Shown here piece by piece: positions 36,214 through 44,829 of a stretch of DNA of 64,000 nt; position 1 is the stretch's first letter; each line of letters starts with the position of its first letter. Made by a program: the position numbers and the translations under genes. Origin of the DNA: Nibrella viscosa. GTDB taxonomy: Bacteria > Bacteroidota > Bacteroidia > Cytophagales > Spirosomataceae. The stretch is from NCBI RefSeq assembly GCF_039541875.1, contig NZ_BAABHB010000002.1:1-64000 (forward strand). The letters run 5' to 3'. Below the pieces are notes generated by a model. It saw nothing but the letters and a program-made list of their open reading frames with translations, did no database searches and had not been told where the DNA came from.

Positions 36214-37050
36214 TCAATATCCCCGACTGATTTTCTTATCGAATTCGGCTTTGCGCTTCTCCAGCGTGTCGTCCAGGTTTTCGGTGGATTCCTGAAACTG
36301 GAGCTGTGAGGAGTTCCAGACGGCTACGTACTGTAGGCCATCCTCAACAGATTTGCCGGCACTGTAATTCAAAACCTGTTTTATGCCTTGTATGGTCGTT
36401 TGCGGCAGGTCGGCAATCTGGCGGGCCATCTCGGTCGCTTTGTCGAACAACTCATCGGGTGAGGCATAGACATGGTTCACCAGCCTGATTTTTTCGGCAA
36501 AAGCGGCATCGAAATCTTTAGCCGTAAAGGCTAACTCCCGCGTGTAGCTTTCCCCAATTATCTTCGGCAACCATTGCAGGCCACCCAGGTCGGGAATGAT
36601 ACCCAGCTTAGCTTCACGCAGGCTGAAATTGGCATTAGACGAGCAGAGCCGGATGTCGGCCGCCGAGATTAGGTTCAGCCCGCCCCCAATGCACCAGCCG
36701 TGAACGGCCGCAATCACCGGCTTCGGCGATTCGTAGAGCTTTTGAAAGCCGGACTGCATCTGCCGGATCATGTTCATTAATTCCAGGCGGCTCTCGGCCG
36801 ATATAGCCCCGCCAAGGATAGTCTTTAGCTTGGGCAGCATGGTGTTGAGGTCGAGGCCATAGCTAAAGTGATTACCGCTGCCCCGCAACAGGATACAACG
36901 GACATTCGCCATTGTGTTTATTTCGTCGACGGCACGGGGTAGTTCATCCCAAAACTCCGGACCCATTGCGTTGCCTTTGCCGGGACCCAGCAGGGTTAGG
37001 GTAAGAACGCCCTCCGTCAGTTCAAACGTTAAGGATTGGTAAGAAGCCAT
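36214..37050 (-). CDS. Enoyl-CoA hydratase/isomerase family protein, dienoyl-CoA isomerase-like
   Basis: 278 aa crotonase fold. Oxyanion-hole segments are FSYGLDLNTM (about 62-71) and AAVHGWCIGGGLNLISAADIRL (about 114-135). The catalytic region EAKLGIIPDLGGLQWLPKIIG has Asp where ECH1 (delta3,5-delta2,4-dienoyl-CoA isomerase) has its catalytic acid, rather than the hydratase glutamate pair, so isomerase activity is more likely. Encoded 1.3 kb from the DECR-like SDR. Start at ATG 37050; divergent from the PLP-enzyme gene. Confidence 0.82.
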   Translation of the reverse strand: MASYQSLTFELTEGVLTLTLLGPGKGNAMGPEFWDELPRAVDEINTMANVRCILLRGSGNHFSYGLDLNTMLPKLKTILGGAISAESRLELMNMIRQMQSGFQKLYESPKPVIAAVHGWCIGGGLNLISAADIRLCSSNANFSLREAKLGIIPDLGGLQWLPKIIGESYTRELAFTAKDFDAAFAEKIRLVNHVYASPDELFDKATEMARQIADLPQTTIQGIKQVLNYSAGKSVEDGLQYVAVWNSSQLQFQESTENLDDTLEKRKAEFDKKISRGY

Positions 37051-37162
37051 AGTGACTGGTATGTTTGCATACGGGTTGGGTTAAATGTAGAAAGTAACCG
37101 GTTTTTTGCGAACTATTCGGCCAAGTTTTTTCTGGAACGCCATCTATACTTAGCTTAGGGGC

Positions 37163-38287
37163 ATGAAACCCGAAACACTTGCCATTCACAGCAGCCGCAT
37201 GGCTGACCTCAACGCCGGAGCGGTCACGCCACCGCTCTACCTGACTACCACCTTTGAGCGCGAAGCCGACGGCTCCTTTGCCTATGGCTACCTATATTCC
37301 CGCAACAACAATCCGAATCGCGATGCGCTGGAAAAAAGTATTGCCGCCCTGGAAGGCGGGGCGCAGGCCATTGCGTTCAGCTCCGGTCAGGCGGCTACCA
37401 TGACGGTGTTTCAAACCCTGCGCCCCGGCGACCACGTAGTAGTCACGCAGGACTCGTATTATGGTACACCGGCACTGCTGGAAGAGTTGTTCCACCCCTG
37501 GGGGCTCACCTACACCCGCGTAGACATGAACGACCTGGATGCGTTACGGGCCTCCATTCACGAAAACACCCGTATTGTCTGGATTGAAACCCCCTCGAAC
37601 CCGCTGTTGAAAATCACCGATATTCAGGCGGTAGCGGGTATGGCGCACGAAGCCGGCGCTATCTGCATATGCGATAATACCTGGGCCACGCCCGTGCTGC
37701 AACGCCCCCTGGAGCTGGGTTGCGATGTGGTGATGCACTCCACCACCAAATACTTCGGCGGCCATAGTGACGTGCTGAGTGGTGCGTTAGTGTTTAAGGA
37801 GGAAGGCGAAATGTACCAGCGTGCCCGGCGGCTGCAATCCATCGGCGGAGCGGTACCGTCGCCGTTCGATTGCTGGATGGTGGTGCGGGGGATTAAAACC
37901 ATGACCACGCGGGTACGGGCGCAGGCAGCAACGGCCCGGCAGGTGGCCGAATTCCTGGCAAAGCACCCGGCGATTGAGCAGGTGCATTACCCCGGTCTGG
38001 AGAATCATCCGGGTTACGCCGTTGCCAACCAGCAGATGAGTTTGCCGGGGGCTATGCTATCCATTCAGGTGAAAGGCGGGGCCGAAGAGGCTACTCAACT
38101 GGCGGGTCGGCTACAACTAATTACCCGCGCCACCAGCCTGGGCGGAGTAGAGAGCCTCATTGAACACCGGGCGTCGGTAGAAGGCCCCAATACTGCTACT
38201 CCGCCAAACCTGCTCCGCATCTCCATCGGCCTTGAACATGCCGACGATCTGATCGAGGACTTTAGGCAGGCGTTGGCTAACGCTTAG
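37163..38287 (+). CDS. Trans-sulfuration PLP enzyme (cystathionine gamma-synthase/lyase family)
   Basis: 374 aa Cys/Met-metabolism enzyme of fold type I. The PLP lysine is Lys196 in MHSTTKYFGGHSDVLSG. YLYSRNNNPNRDALEKSIAALEG and SSGQAATMTVFQTL (phosphate-binding) are family hallmarks, and the end SLGGVESLIEHRAS is typical. Sequence alone does not separate gamma-synthase from gamma- or beta-lyase. No methionine or cysteine genes lie alongside. Its stop overlaps the end of the converging small gene by 4 bp. Confidence 0.88.
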   Translation: MKPETLAIHSSRMADLNAGAVTPPLYLTTTFEREADGSFAYGYLYSRNNNPNRDALEKSIAALEGGAQAIAFSSGQAATMTVFQTLRPGDHVVVTQDSYYGTPALLEELFHPWGLTYTRVDMNDLDALRASIHENTRIVWIETPSNPLLKITDIQAVAGMAHEAGAICICDNTWATPVLQRPLELGCDVVMHSTTKYFGGHSDVLSGALVFKEEGEMYQRARRLQSIGGAVPSPFDCWMVVRGIKTMTTRVRAQAATARQVAEFLAKHPAIEQVHYPGLENHPGYAVANQQMSLPGAMLSIQVKGGAEEATQLAGRLQLITRATSLGGVESLIEHRASVEGPNTATPPNLLRISIGLEHADDLIEDFRQALANA

Positions 38288-38622
38288 CGTTTCTTGTTTG
38301 GTAGCTTCCTATCAGGTATCACCTCTTCGGTAGCTGACTGGAGTGGTACTGAATTCAGGATATGATATTGCTGGTCCGGGTCCGGTTTACGAACAGCCAT
38401 GTTGTCAAGCGTCGCTTTGACCACATTTGGTGCATCCTTAGGATCGCGGTAAAATCCGGTACCCATCGAGAGTACTCCGCCAGACGCTTTGGGCTGAGGA
38501 ATCCCCAGCTTTAACAAAGAGTCGGGAAAGGTTTCTGGTTTGGGTACAGGCACAACCGATTGGGCCTGACTTGTCAGACAAGCCACCAGTAGGCCGATGA
38601 GGGTGAAAAAAATTGCTTTCAT
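38284..38622 (-). CDS. Small secreted protein of unknown function
   Basis: 112 aa with a signal peptide (MKAIFFTLIGLLVACLTSQAQS). The mature part is Pro/Lys/Asp-rich with no recognised domain (VPVPKPETFPDSLLKLG, then SGGVLSMGTGFYRDPKDAP). It converges on the PLP-enzyme gene, overlapping by 4 bp. A 12-bp inverted repeat at 38626-38688 fills the gap to the SDR gene upstream of it and ends 3 bp before this ATG. Confidence 0.65.
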   Translation of the reverse strand: MKAIFFTLIGLLVACLTSQAQSVVPVPKPETFPDSLLKLGIPQPKASGGVLSMGTGFYRDPKDAPNVVKATLDNMAVRKPDPDQQYHILNSVPLQSATEEVIPDRKLPNKKR

Positions 38623-38625
38623 AGT

Positions 38626-38688
38626 GTTGCAACGGTTCAGGTACCTCTTTGAAGGTAAAGAGCCAAAATTTACATAAACCGTTGCAAC
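38626..38688. repeat. 12-bp inverted repeat between SDR and small secreted protein genes
   Basis: Perfect arms 38626-38637 and 38677-38688 (gttgcaacggtt) with a 39-nt interval. The right arm is followed by tttatagaaa, a string also seen beside the 12.2-kb element. Confidence 0.75.
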
Positions 38689-38698
38689 TTTATAGAAA

Positions 38699-39559
38699 TT
38701 AAACCGCCACGGAACGGGGATTCAGATGAGTCAGTTGCTCACTGAGTTTCCAAAGCTCCCGGGCGTTGTAATCGCTGCGGGCATCCTGACTGGGCGTTTT
38801 AGGTTTGCACTTATCGAAATAAAGCCCGGTTACTTTCTGTACCTCGGGCGACGAAGCCAGATAAATACTCGTTTCGGCCCCCTTCTCCGGCGATATAAAA
38901 AACGGCTTCATCAGCTTAAACACCAATCCCGACAGGCTGGAGGCCCCATTGCCAAAATTGGAGTTGATGGCTCCCGGATGCAGGCTGTTCGACGTGATGC
39001 CGAAATCCATGACCCGGTCGGACAGTTCCTTGGCAAACAAAATATTGCAGAGTTTAGACGCGCCGTAGGCCCCCATGCCGGAGTACGACTTCGGCTTGGC
39101 CAACTGGTCCAGTTTAAAGGCTTTGCTCCAGCGATGGGCCTCCGACGATACCGTGACTACCCGCGGGTTGGTACCTTTCTTCAGCATGTCCAGCAGCAAG
39201 TTGGTCAGCAGAAATGGCCCCAGGTGGTTCGTGGCGAAGGTGAGTTCAATGTCTTCGGGTGAGTACTGCTCCCGGTCCAGGAAAAGGCCGGCATTGTTTA
39301 TCAGTATGTCGAGTTTGTGGTAGCGGTCGGCTACTTCGCGGGCCGCCTGGGTGACAGACTGCTGACTGGCCAGATCGCACCAGATCAGATCGGCCCGGCC
39401 GGTTTTGCTGACGGCTTTTATTTCTTTACGGACGGGTCGGGAGGTATCCAGGTTCCGGCACAGCATGAGTATATCAAACCCTTTTCGGGCCATTTCCATA
39501 GCCGTAACTTTTCCGATGCCGGAATTGGCTCCGGTAATCAGGCATAGACGTGAATCCAT
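38699..39559 (-). CDS. Short-chain dehydrogenase, retinol-dehydrogenase-like (copy B)
   Basis: 286 aa SDR. Cofactor motif TGANSGIGKVTAMEMARKG (about 8-26), NNAGLF (about 90), and catalytic Tyr/Lys in YGASKLCN. RDH/WW-domain-oxidoreductase-like pattern (LLTNLLLDMLKK, SSEAHRW). It is a paralogue of the gene immediately upstream (39601-40491), with a 41-bp gap holding a direct word repeat. Substrate unknown. Confidence 0.82.
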   Translation of the reverse strand: MDSRLCLITGANSGIGKVTAMEMARKGFDILMLCRNLDTSRPVRKEIKAVSKTGRADLIWCDLASQQSVTQAAREVADRYHKLDILINNAGLFLDREQYSPEDIELTFATNHLGPFLLTNLLLDMLKKGTNPRVVTVSSEAHRWSKAFKLDQLAKPKSYSGMGAYGASKLCNILFAKELSDRVMDFGITSNSLHPGAINSNFGNGASSLSGLVFKLMKPFFISPEKGAETSIYLASSPEVQKVTGLYFDKCKPKTPSQDARSDYNARELWKLSEQLTHLNPRSVAV

Positions 39560-39564
39560 GTTGG

Positions 39565-39600
39565 GTGGTTGATTCGTTAAATGGTTGATTCGTTTACTGG
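39565..39600. repeat. Direct word repeat (tggttgattcgtt) between the two SDR genes
   Basis: The 13-bp word tggttgattcgtt occurs twice in a row with a 3-bp spacer, then decays into ctggttaatta. There is no opposing arm, so it looks like half of the hairpin type seen in neighbouring gaps. Confidence 0.55.
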
Positions 39601-40491
39601 TTAATTAGGTGCTAAAAGGGGAGGCTGTGGAATGGGGTATTCAATACCGACCAACTGCTCGCTCAACTGCCATAGCTGTAGGCCAAGCTTCTGATTTCTG
39701 GCTTTATCGCTGGGCTCCAGTGGTTTGCAGCGGGCGAAATACAATCCGGTTACATTATGTATCTCCGGCGAAGAGGCCAGGTAGATGTGGGTTTTCGCCA
39801 TGGTTTCTGGTTCCGGCGCAAACAGTTTAGCGACGGAAAAGGCCAGATGCAATACTCCTTTGGCGTCGCCATCTTCGGCAAAGTTACTATCTACCAGCCA
39901 GGGGTGTAGGGCGTTTACGGTGATGCCGTAGTCCATCAGCCGGTCGGCCAATTCGAAACTAAACAGAAGCTTGGCCAGCTTGGAATCGCTGTAGGCACCA
40001 ATGGCACTGTAGTCACTCTTGTCCCGCTTAACGATATTATCCAGATCAAATGGGGCCGCGTAGTGCAGCTCGGAGGCTACATTGATAATGCGGCCTTCGT
40101 TGCTTTTCTTGAGCAAGTCCAGCAACAGGTGCGTCAGCAGAAAGTGACTGAGGTAGTTGGTGGCAAACGTCAGCTCGATCCCGCCGGGTGAGTATTGCAG
40201 GTCGTTAACGACCCGTCCGGCGTTGTTAATCAGCACATCGAGGTGGTCGAAACGCCGGTTAATCTCTCCGGCCGCCCGTCTGACCGACTGCATATCGCCC
40301 AGGTCGCACTGCACCAGGTACACATTGCGGGTTTTGCTGGCTGCCTGTACTTCCTGCTGTACGCGCTGGGCCTTTATTTCGTCCCGGCAGAGCATAATAA
40401 TATCAAATCCATTCCGGGCCAGTTCAATCGCTGTCACTTTACCAAGGCCGGAGTTGGCGCCGGTGATCAGGCACAATGGGGGTCGCTGCAT
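39601..40491 (-). CDS. Short-chain dehydrogenase, retinol-dehydrogenase-like (copy A)
   Basis: 296 aa. TGANSGLGKVTAIELARNG (about 9-27), NNAGRV (about 90), catalytic YSDSK. Clearly homologous to the downstream SDR along its whole length, with a longer C-terminus. It sits after pgl in a same-strand run (zwf, pgl, SDR, SDR). Whether they form one operon is uncertain because each gap holds a hairpin or word repeat. Confidence 0.82.
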   Translation of the reverse strand: MQRPPLCLITGANSGLGKVTAIELARNGFDIIMLCRDEIKAQRVQQEVQAASKTRNVYLVQCDLGDMQSVRRAAGEINRRFDHLDVLINNAGRVVNDLQYSPGGIELTFATNYLSHFLLTHLLLDLLKKSNEGRIINVASELHYAAPFDLDNIVKRDKSDYSAIGAYSDSKLAKLLFSFELADRLMDYGITVNALHPWLVDSNFAEDGDAKGVLHLAFSVAKLFAPEPETMAKTHIYLASSPEIHNVTGLYFARCKPLEPSDKARNQKLGLQLWQLSEQLVGIEYPIPQPPLLAPN

Positions 40492-40578
40492 ATCGTCTCA
40501 TCAAAAGTCCTAACGCTTAACCAGCAGGCCGGGCAGCGGGTTTTGAGAAAAAGGAAATTCTTCAGTAGGCAGGCTGTA

Positions 40579-40613
40579 GTAGGCAGTCGGCAGTTTCCCC
40601 GCCGACTGCCTAC
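40579..40613. repeat. 13-bp inverted repeat at the pgl stop
   Basis: Perfect arms 40579-40591 and 40601-40613 (gtaggcagtcggc) with a 9-nt loop. The right arm covers the pgl TAG. A near-copy of the gtaggcag word precedes it at 40565-40572. Confidence 0.8.
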
Positions 40614-41332
40614 CCTAACCAGCCCGCAGCCGCTTCATCCACAAACCAGATCAACTCTCCACTCACCGGCTTAACCCGTTGTGAAGGGTAAACGGCGGGT
40701 TGATAATCACCCTGCAAGACTTCTTTCAGCACATCGGCTTTGCCGTTGCCGGTTACCAGAAACGCCACGCAGGCGGCCCGGTTAACGACCGGCGCGGTGA
40801 GCGTCAGGCGGTACATGTCCTGGGCTTTCAGGTAATACGCGGCTGTCCAGGCCTTATCCTCGAAAACTACATCCGTGCCCGGAAACAGCGACAGCGTATG
40901 ACCATCGTCGCCCATGCCGAGCAGCACAAGGTCGAAAGTGGTTTGCTGGCTGTCGAAATACTGGTGAAGCAGTAGATCGTATTCCGCAGCGGAAGCGTCT
41001 GGTGCTATGTCGGTGCGCCAGCTATGGATTTGCGAGGGCGGAATGGAGACATGGTTCAGCAGGGCTTCGGAGGCCATGCGGGCGTTGTTGCGCTCGTCGG
41101 CAACAGGCACATAGCGTTCATCACCCCAGAAAACATGCAGCTGATTCCAGGCAATGCGGTTTCGATAGGGCTCGGTTGCCAGCAGCGCAAACAGCTTCTG
41201 GGGAGTACTGCCACCCGACAAAGCGATGGTAAAGCGGTCCTGCCGTTGCAGAACTTCCTCAACATAGCTGACCAGCCACTCGGCTACTGCATGGCTGAGG
41301 GTGGAGAGGTCTTTGTAGGTATGTAGTTTCAT
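40610..41332 (-). CDS. pgl: 6-phosphogluconolactonase
   Basis: 240 aa, DevB type. Hydrolyses 6-phosphogluconolactone, the product of Zwf encoded just upstream. Visible motifs are FTIALSGGSTPQKLFALL (about 34-51), LHVFWGDERYVPVADERNN (about 65-83) and LLGMGDDGHTLSLFPG (about 137-152). The stop lies inside a hairpin arm. 88 bp separate it from zwf. Confidence 0.94.
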   Translation of the reverse strand: MKLHTYKDLSTLSHAVAEWLVSYVEEVLQRQDRFTIALSGGSTPQKLFALLATEPYRNRIAWNQLHVFWGDERYVPVADERNNARMASEALLNHVSIPPSQIHSWRTDIAPDASAAEYDLLLHQYFDSQQTTFDLVLLGMGDDGHTLSLFPGTDVVFEDKAWTAAYYLKAQDMYRLTLTAPVVNRAACVAFLVTGNGKADVLKEVLQGDYQPAVYPSQRVKPVSGELIWFVDEAAAGWLG

Positions 41333-41352
41333 GTTCCAGGGTCCTGGTTCTA

Positions 41353-41404
41353 TGTTTCAGTGGGAGCATGAAACTTGAAACCGCCGGGCGGCCCCGCTGA
41401 AACA
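41353..41404. repeat. Imperfect inverted repeat between zwf and pgl
   Basis: Outer arms tgtttcag (41353-41360) and ctgaaaca (41397-41404), extended by partial pairing of the ggg/ccc bases inside and a nested ccgccgggcgg. The text before it is made of related words (gttccaggg, gttctatg, gtttcag). Confidence 0.55.
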
Positions 41405-41420
41405 ATTAAACCTGTTTATT

Positions 41421-42926
41421 TCATTTCGGCAGCGTCACCCAATGGTGGCCGTCCTGGGCAATGAGCGCTTCGGCATCTTCGGGTCCCCAGGAGTCGGGGG
41501 CGTAGTTGGGGAAGTCGATGGGTGGTCGCTTCTCCCAGGCTTCCAGAATGGGCATAATTACATCCCAGGCCGCTTCAACCTGGTCGGCCCGCATAAACAG
41601 GGTGGCGTTACCGGCCATGACATCCAGCAACAGGGTTTCGTAGGCTTCCGGCTCCTGTCCGTCGTAGGCATCCTTGTAGCTGAAGACCATATCGACGGGG
41701 TTCAGCGTCATCGACTGCCCCGGCCGTTTGGCCTGAAACCGCAGCCGGATATCCATATCCGGCTGAATGCTGATGATGAGCCGATTTGGTCGCCAGGTTT
41801 CGGCGGCTTCCGCCGGAAACGCATAGTGCGGGGCCTGCCTGAACTGAATCGTAATCACGGTGGTCTTTTCGTGCAGGTACTTACCGGAGCGTACATAGAA
41901 CGGCACATGCTGCCAGCGCCAGTTGTCGATAAAGAACTTCACGGCCGCGAAGGTATCAACGGGGGAGTTTGGTTTAACACCTTCTTCCTGCCGGTACCCC
42001 TTTACCTCTTTGCCTTTCATCCAGCCCTCGCTGTACTGGCCCCGTACGGCATAATCGCGTACTTCGTCTTTGGGTATCCGGCGTATAGCTTTTAGCACAT
42101 CGACCTTTTTGTTACGGATCTCGTTGGCATCGAACGAAACCGGCGCTTCCATAGCCACCATGCAGAGCAATTGTAAAATATGGTTTTGGACCATATCGCG
42201 CAGGGCACCGGCATGTTCGTAATAACCACCCCGGCCTTCGACGCCGACGGTCTCGGCCGCTGTAATCTGCACATGTTCGATGTAGTTTCGATTCCAAAGT
42301 GGCTCAAACAAGGCATTGGCGAATCGCAGGGCCAGAATGTTCTGCACGGTCTCTTTGCCGAGGTAATGGTCGATGCGGTAAATCTGCTCTTCGGTAAATA
42401 ACTGGCCCAGGAGTTGATTGAGTGCCTGCGCACTTTTGAGGTCATGGCCGAACGGTTTTTCAATTACAATACGCACACACTGCCGATTGGCGCACATGGG
42501 CAAGGCTCCCAGTTTGGTAGCAATTTCGGGAAAGAGTTGTGGGGCAACGGCCAGGTAAAAAATAACGTTGGCGCTGAGGTCCCATTCAGCTTCTTTCTGC
42601 TGAACGTAGTCCGGTATTTTCTGGTAGGCTGCCGCATCGCCGGCGTCCATTTGCAGGTAAAAAACGTGTTCGGCAAATTTTTGCCAGTCGCCGTTGGCCT
42701 GATCCTTACGTCGGGAAAACTGCTGAATACCCTCCAGGAGCCGCTCCCGGTAGGTTTCGTCGGAGTAGTCGCTGCGGCCAATGCCTACAATGGCAAAGCG
42801 GTTGGGCAGATAATTATCGAGAAAAAGGTTATAGAGAGCCGGGGAGAGTTTCCGGAAATTCAGGTCACCACTGCCGCCGAAGATAAACAAAAGGGTGGGT
42901 GGGATTGGTTTGGATGATGATGCCAT
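41421..42926 (-). CDS. zwf: Glucose-6-phosphate 1-dehydrogenase
   Basis: 501 aa, first enzyme of the oxidative pentose phosphate pathway. NAD(P) motif FGGSGDLNFRKL (about 16-27) and active-site RIDHYLGKETVQNI (about 190-203) are clear, with EKPFGHD before it. Divergent from rpiB across a 160-bp region, and followed on the same strand by pgl, so the oxidative branch and a ribose-phosphate isomerase are encoded together. Confidence 0.96.
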   Translation of the reverse strand: MASSSKPIPPTLLFIFGGSGDLNFRKLSPALYNLFLDNYLPNRFAIVGIGRSDYSDETYRERLLEGIQQFSRRKDQANGDWQKFAEHVFYLQMDAGDAAAYQKIPDYVQQKEAEWDLSANVIFYLAVAPQLFPEIATKLGALPMCANRQCVRIVIEKPFGHDLKSAQALNQLLGQLFTEEQIYRIDHYLGKETVQNILALRFANALFEPLWNRNYIEHVQITAAETVGVEGRGGYYEHAGALRDMVQNHILQLLCMVAMEAPVSFDANEIRNKKVDVLKAIRRIPKDEVRDYAVRGQYSEGWMKGKEVKGYRQEEGVKPNSPVDTFAAVKFFIDNWRWQHVPFYVRSGKYLHEKTTVITIQFRQAPHYAFPAEAAETWRPNRLIISIQPDMDIRLRFQAKRPGQSMTLNPVDMVFSYKDAYDGQEPEAYETLLLDVMAGNATLFMRADQVEAAWDVIMPILEAWEKRPPIDFPNYAPDSWGPEDAEALIAQDGHHWVTLPK

Positions 42927-43033
42927 GGTGGAAGAAGTCTGGTGATGGTGCCCTTAGGCCACGAAATATACCGATGCACTCTGTCTGGTGCAAGTCATTG
43001 AGGCTATGGCTTCTCTTTCGTTAGGGAATAACC

Positions 43034-43041
43034 TACTTTTG
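43034..43041 (+). promoter_or_regulatory. Possible -7 element of rpiB
   Basis: TACTTTTG matches TAnnTTTG, 46 bp before the rpiB ATG. No clear -33 TTG at the normal spacing. Confidence 0.4.
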
Positions 43042-43086
43042 GCCGCACCATATCCTGCCCGTTCAAACACTAAACTGCCAACGCCT

Positions 43087-43515
43087 ATGAAAATCGCCAT
43101 CGGCTCCGACCATGCCGGATACCAGTATAAAGAAAAGATCAAATTGTTCCTGACCGGCTTAGGCCACGACGTTACCGACTATGGTGCCTATTCTGAAGAG
43201 TCTGTAGATTATCCCGTATTTATCCGCCCGGTTGCCGAAGCCGTGGCGCGGGGGGGAGCCGAGCGGGGCGTCGTACTCGGGGGATCCGGCAACGGCGAAG
43301 CCATGACCGCCAACCGGGTAAAAGGTGTCCGCTGTGCCCTCTGTTGGAATGTTGAATCGGCGCGACTGGCCCGCGAGCACAACGATGCCAATGTCATCTC
43401 CCTCGGTCAGCGGATGGTGGATGAAAAGACTGCGCTGGAAATCATTCGTACCTGGCTGGATACACCGTTTGAGGGTGGCCGGCATATTCAGCGGATCAGG
43501 ATGCTGGATACGTAA
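43087..43515 (+). CDS. rpiB: Ribose-5-phosphate isomerase B, Glu-type active site
   Basis: 142 aa from ATG 43087 (MKIAIGSDHAGYQYKEK); an earlier in-frame start would add 33 unlikely residues. Interconverts ribulose 5-phosphate and ribose 5-phosphate. The E. coli catalytic cysteine position (ICGTG) is glycine here (Gly65), and the loop reads GGSGNGEAMTANR with Glu71. That is the pattern of the Mycobacterium tuberculosis enzyme, in which this glutamate is the base. DYP and HND motifs are conserved. Confidence 0.9.
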   Translation: MKIAIGSDHAGYQYKEKIKLFLTGLGHDVTDYGAYSEESVDYPVFIRPVAEAVARGGAERGVVLGGSGNGEAMTANRVKGVRCALCWNVESARLAREHNDANVISLGQRMVDEKTALEIIRTWLDTPFEGGRHIQRIRMLDT

Positions 43516-43517
43516 TG

Positions 43518-43554
43518 TCTGGTAAGAACCCCCGTTCCGGGAGTCCTTACCAGA
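43518..43554. terminator. Bidirectional hairpin, rpiB/cysteine desulfurase
   Basis: 9-bp perfect outer stem (43518-43526 with 43546-43554, tctggtaag) with partial inner pairing (cccc/gggag), between convergent genes. No T-run. Confidence 0.6.
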
Positions 43555-43557
43555 TAC

Positions 43558-44712
43558 TCACGCTAGTTTTGCTTCCTTCTGATAAATACCTGCCAGGGTA
43601 TCCACGGCAAAGTCGATTTCCTCGGCCGTATTGTACTTGCCGAAAGAGAAGCGGATATTACCCCGGTCGGGGTCAATGCCGGGCAGGGCGGAGAGTACGT
43701 GCGACCCCACATTCGTGCCACTCGAACAGGCACTACCGCCCGAGGCTGAGATACCGGCAATATCGAGGTTGAACAACAGCATGTCGCTGATGTCTGATGG
43801 CGGCAGACTCACACTTAACACGGTATACAGGCTGTTCGACAGGTCGGCGGAGTTGCCGTTGAAGCGAACATCCTCAATTTTTTCATGCAGCCGGTCAATC
43901 ATGCGCTGCTTGAGGCTCTCGATATGCCGCCGGTGCTCGTCCATATCGCGGTAAGCAATTTCCAGCGCTTTGGCCAGGCCGATAATACCGTAGACGTTCT
44001 CGGTCCCGCCCCGCATGTTGCGCTCCTGCGCCCCACCGTAGATAAACGGGTGGATGCGGTTGTTGGCGTTGACGTACAGAAAACCCACGCCTTTGGGTCC
44101 GTGAAACTTATGCGCAGCACCGACGATAAAATCCGTTTTAAGCGCCTGCAGATTATGCCGGAAATGGCCCATCGTCTGCACGGTATCACAGTGGAAGATG
44201 GCGTCATACTGGTTACACAGCGCACCTACGGCATCCAGGTCGAGCAGGTTCCCAATTTCGTTGTTGCCGTGCATCAGCGATACCAGCGAACGCGGATGGG
44301 TACGCAGCAGTTCTTCCAGATGCGTAAGGTCTACGTTGCCTTTTGCGTCGATGCGGACCAGGCTCAGCCTGATGGTATCCTGCTGGGCCAGATGCTGGAG
44401 CGTATGCAGCACGGCATGGTGTTCCAGGGGCGAGGTGATAGCGTGCGTGAGCCCGTAGGTTTCAATGGCGGATCGGATGGCAGTATTATCCGCTTCGGTG
44501 CCGCCGGAGGTAAAGAAGATCTCAGAAGGCGACGTATTCAATAACGTCGCCACCGTTTTGCGGGCTTTTTCAATGGCCGAACGGACAATCCGGCCGTGGC
44601 CGTGAATGGAGGAAGGATTGCCGAAGTTATCGGTCATCCAGGGAAGCATGGCCTCCAGCACCTCCGGATCGAGCCGGGTGGTGGCGGCATTATCAAGATA
44701 TACACGTTGCAT
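43558..44712 (-). CDS. Cysteine desulfurase (NifS/IscS-type)
   Basis: 384 aa from ATG 44712 (MQRVYLDNAATTRLD); Met three codons upstream is less likely. Removes sulfur from cysteine for Fe-S clusters, tRNA thiolation or cofactor sulfur, using PLP. PLP lysine is Lys202 in GAAHKFHGPKG; the persulfide cysteine is Cys329 in SGGSACSSGTNVGSHV. TSGGTEADN and EHHAV (His) are typical. No iscU or suf genes adjoin, so the acceptor is unclear. Confidence 0.9.
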   Translation of the reverse strand: MQRVYLDNAATTRLDPEVLEAMLPWMTDNFGNPSSIHGHGRIVRSAIEKARKTVATLLNTSPSEIFFTSGGTEADNTAIRSAIETYGLTHAITSPLEHHAVLHTLQHLAQQDTIRLSLVRIDAKGNVDLTHLEELLRTHPRSLVSLMHGNNEIGNLLDLDAVGALCNQYDAIFHCDTVQTMGHFRHNLQALKTDFIVGAAHKFHGPKGVGFLYVNANNRIHPFIYGGAQERNMRGGTENVYGIIGLAKALEIAYRDMDEHRRHIESLKQRMIDRLHEKIEDVRFNGNSADLSNSLYTVLSVSLPPSDISDMLLFNLDIAGISASGGSACSSGTNVGSHVLSALPGIDPDRGNIRFSFGKYNTAEEIDFAVDTLAGIYQKEAKLA

Positions 44713-44829
44713 AGCCCACAAAGATAATCAGTTGCATTGGAGAAACGTAATAACCGGCAGGTCAGGCTGTTTGGCGGTGCATCGAAAGTTGTGCGATATT
44801 TATACAAAATTAACGCTTTGGGTACCCAA

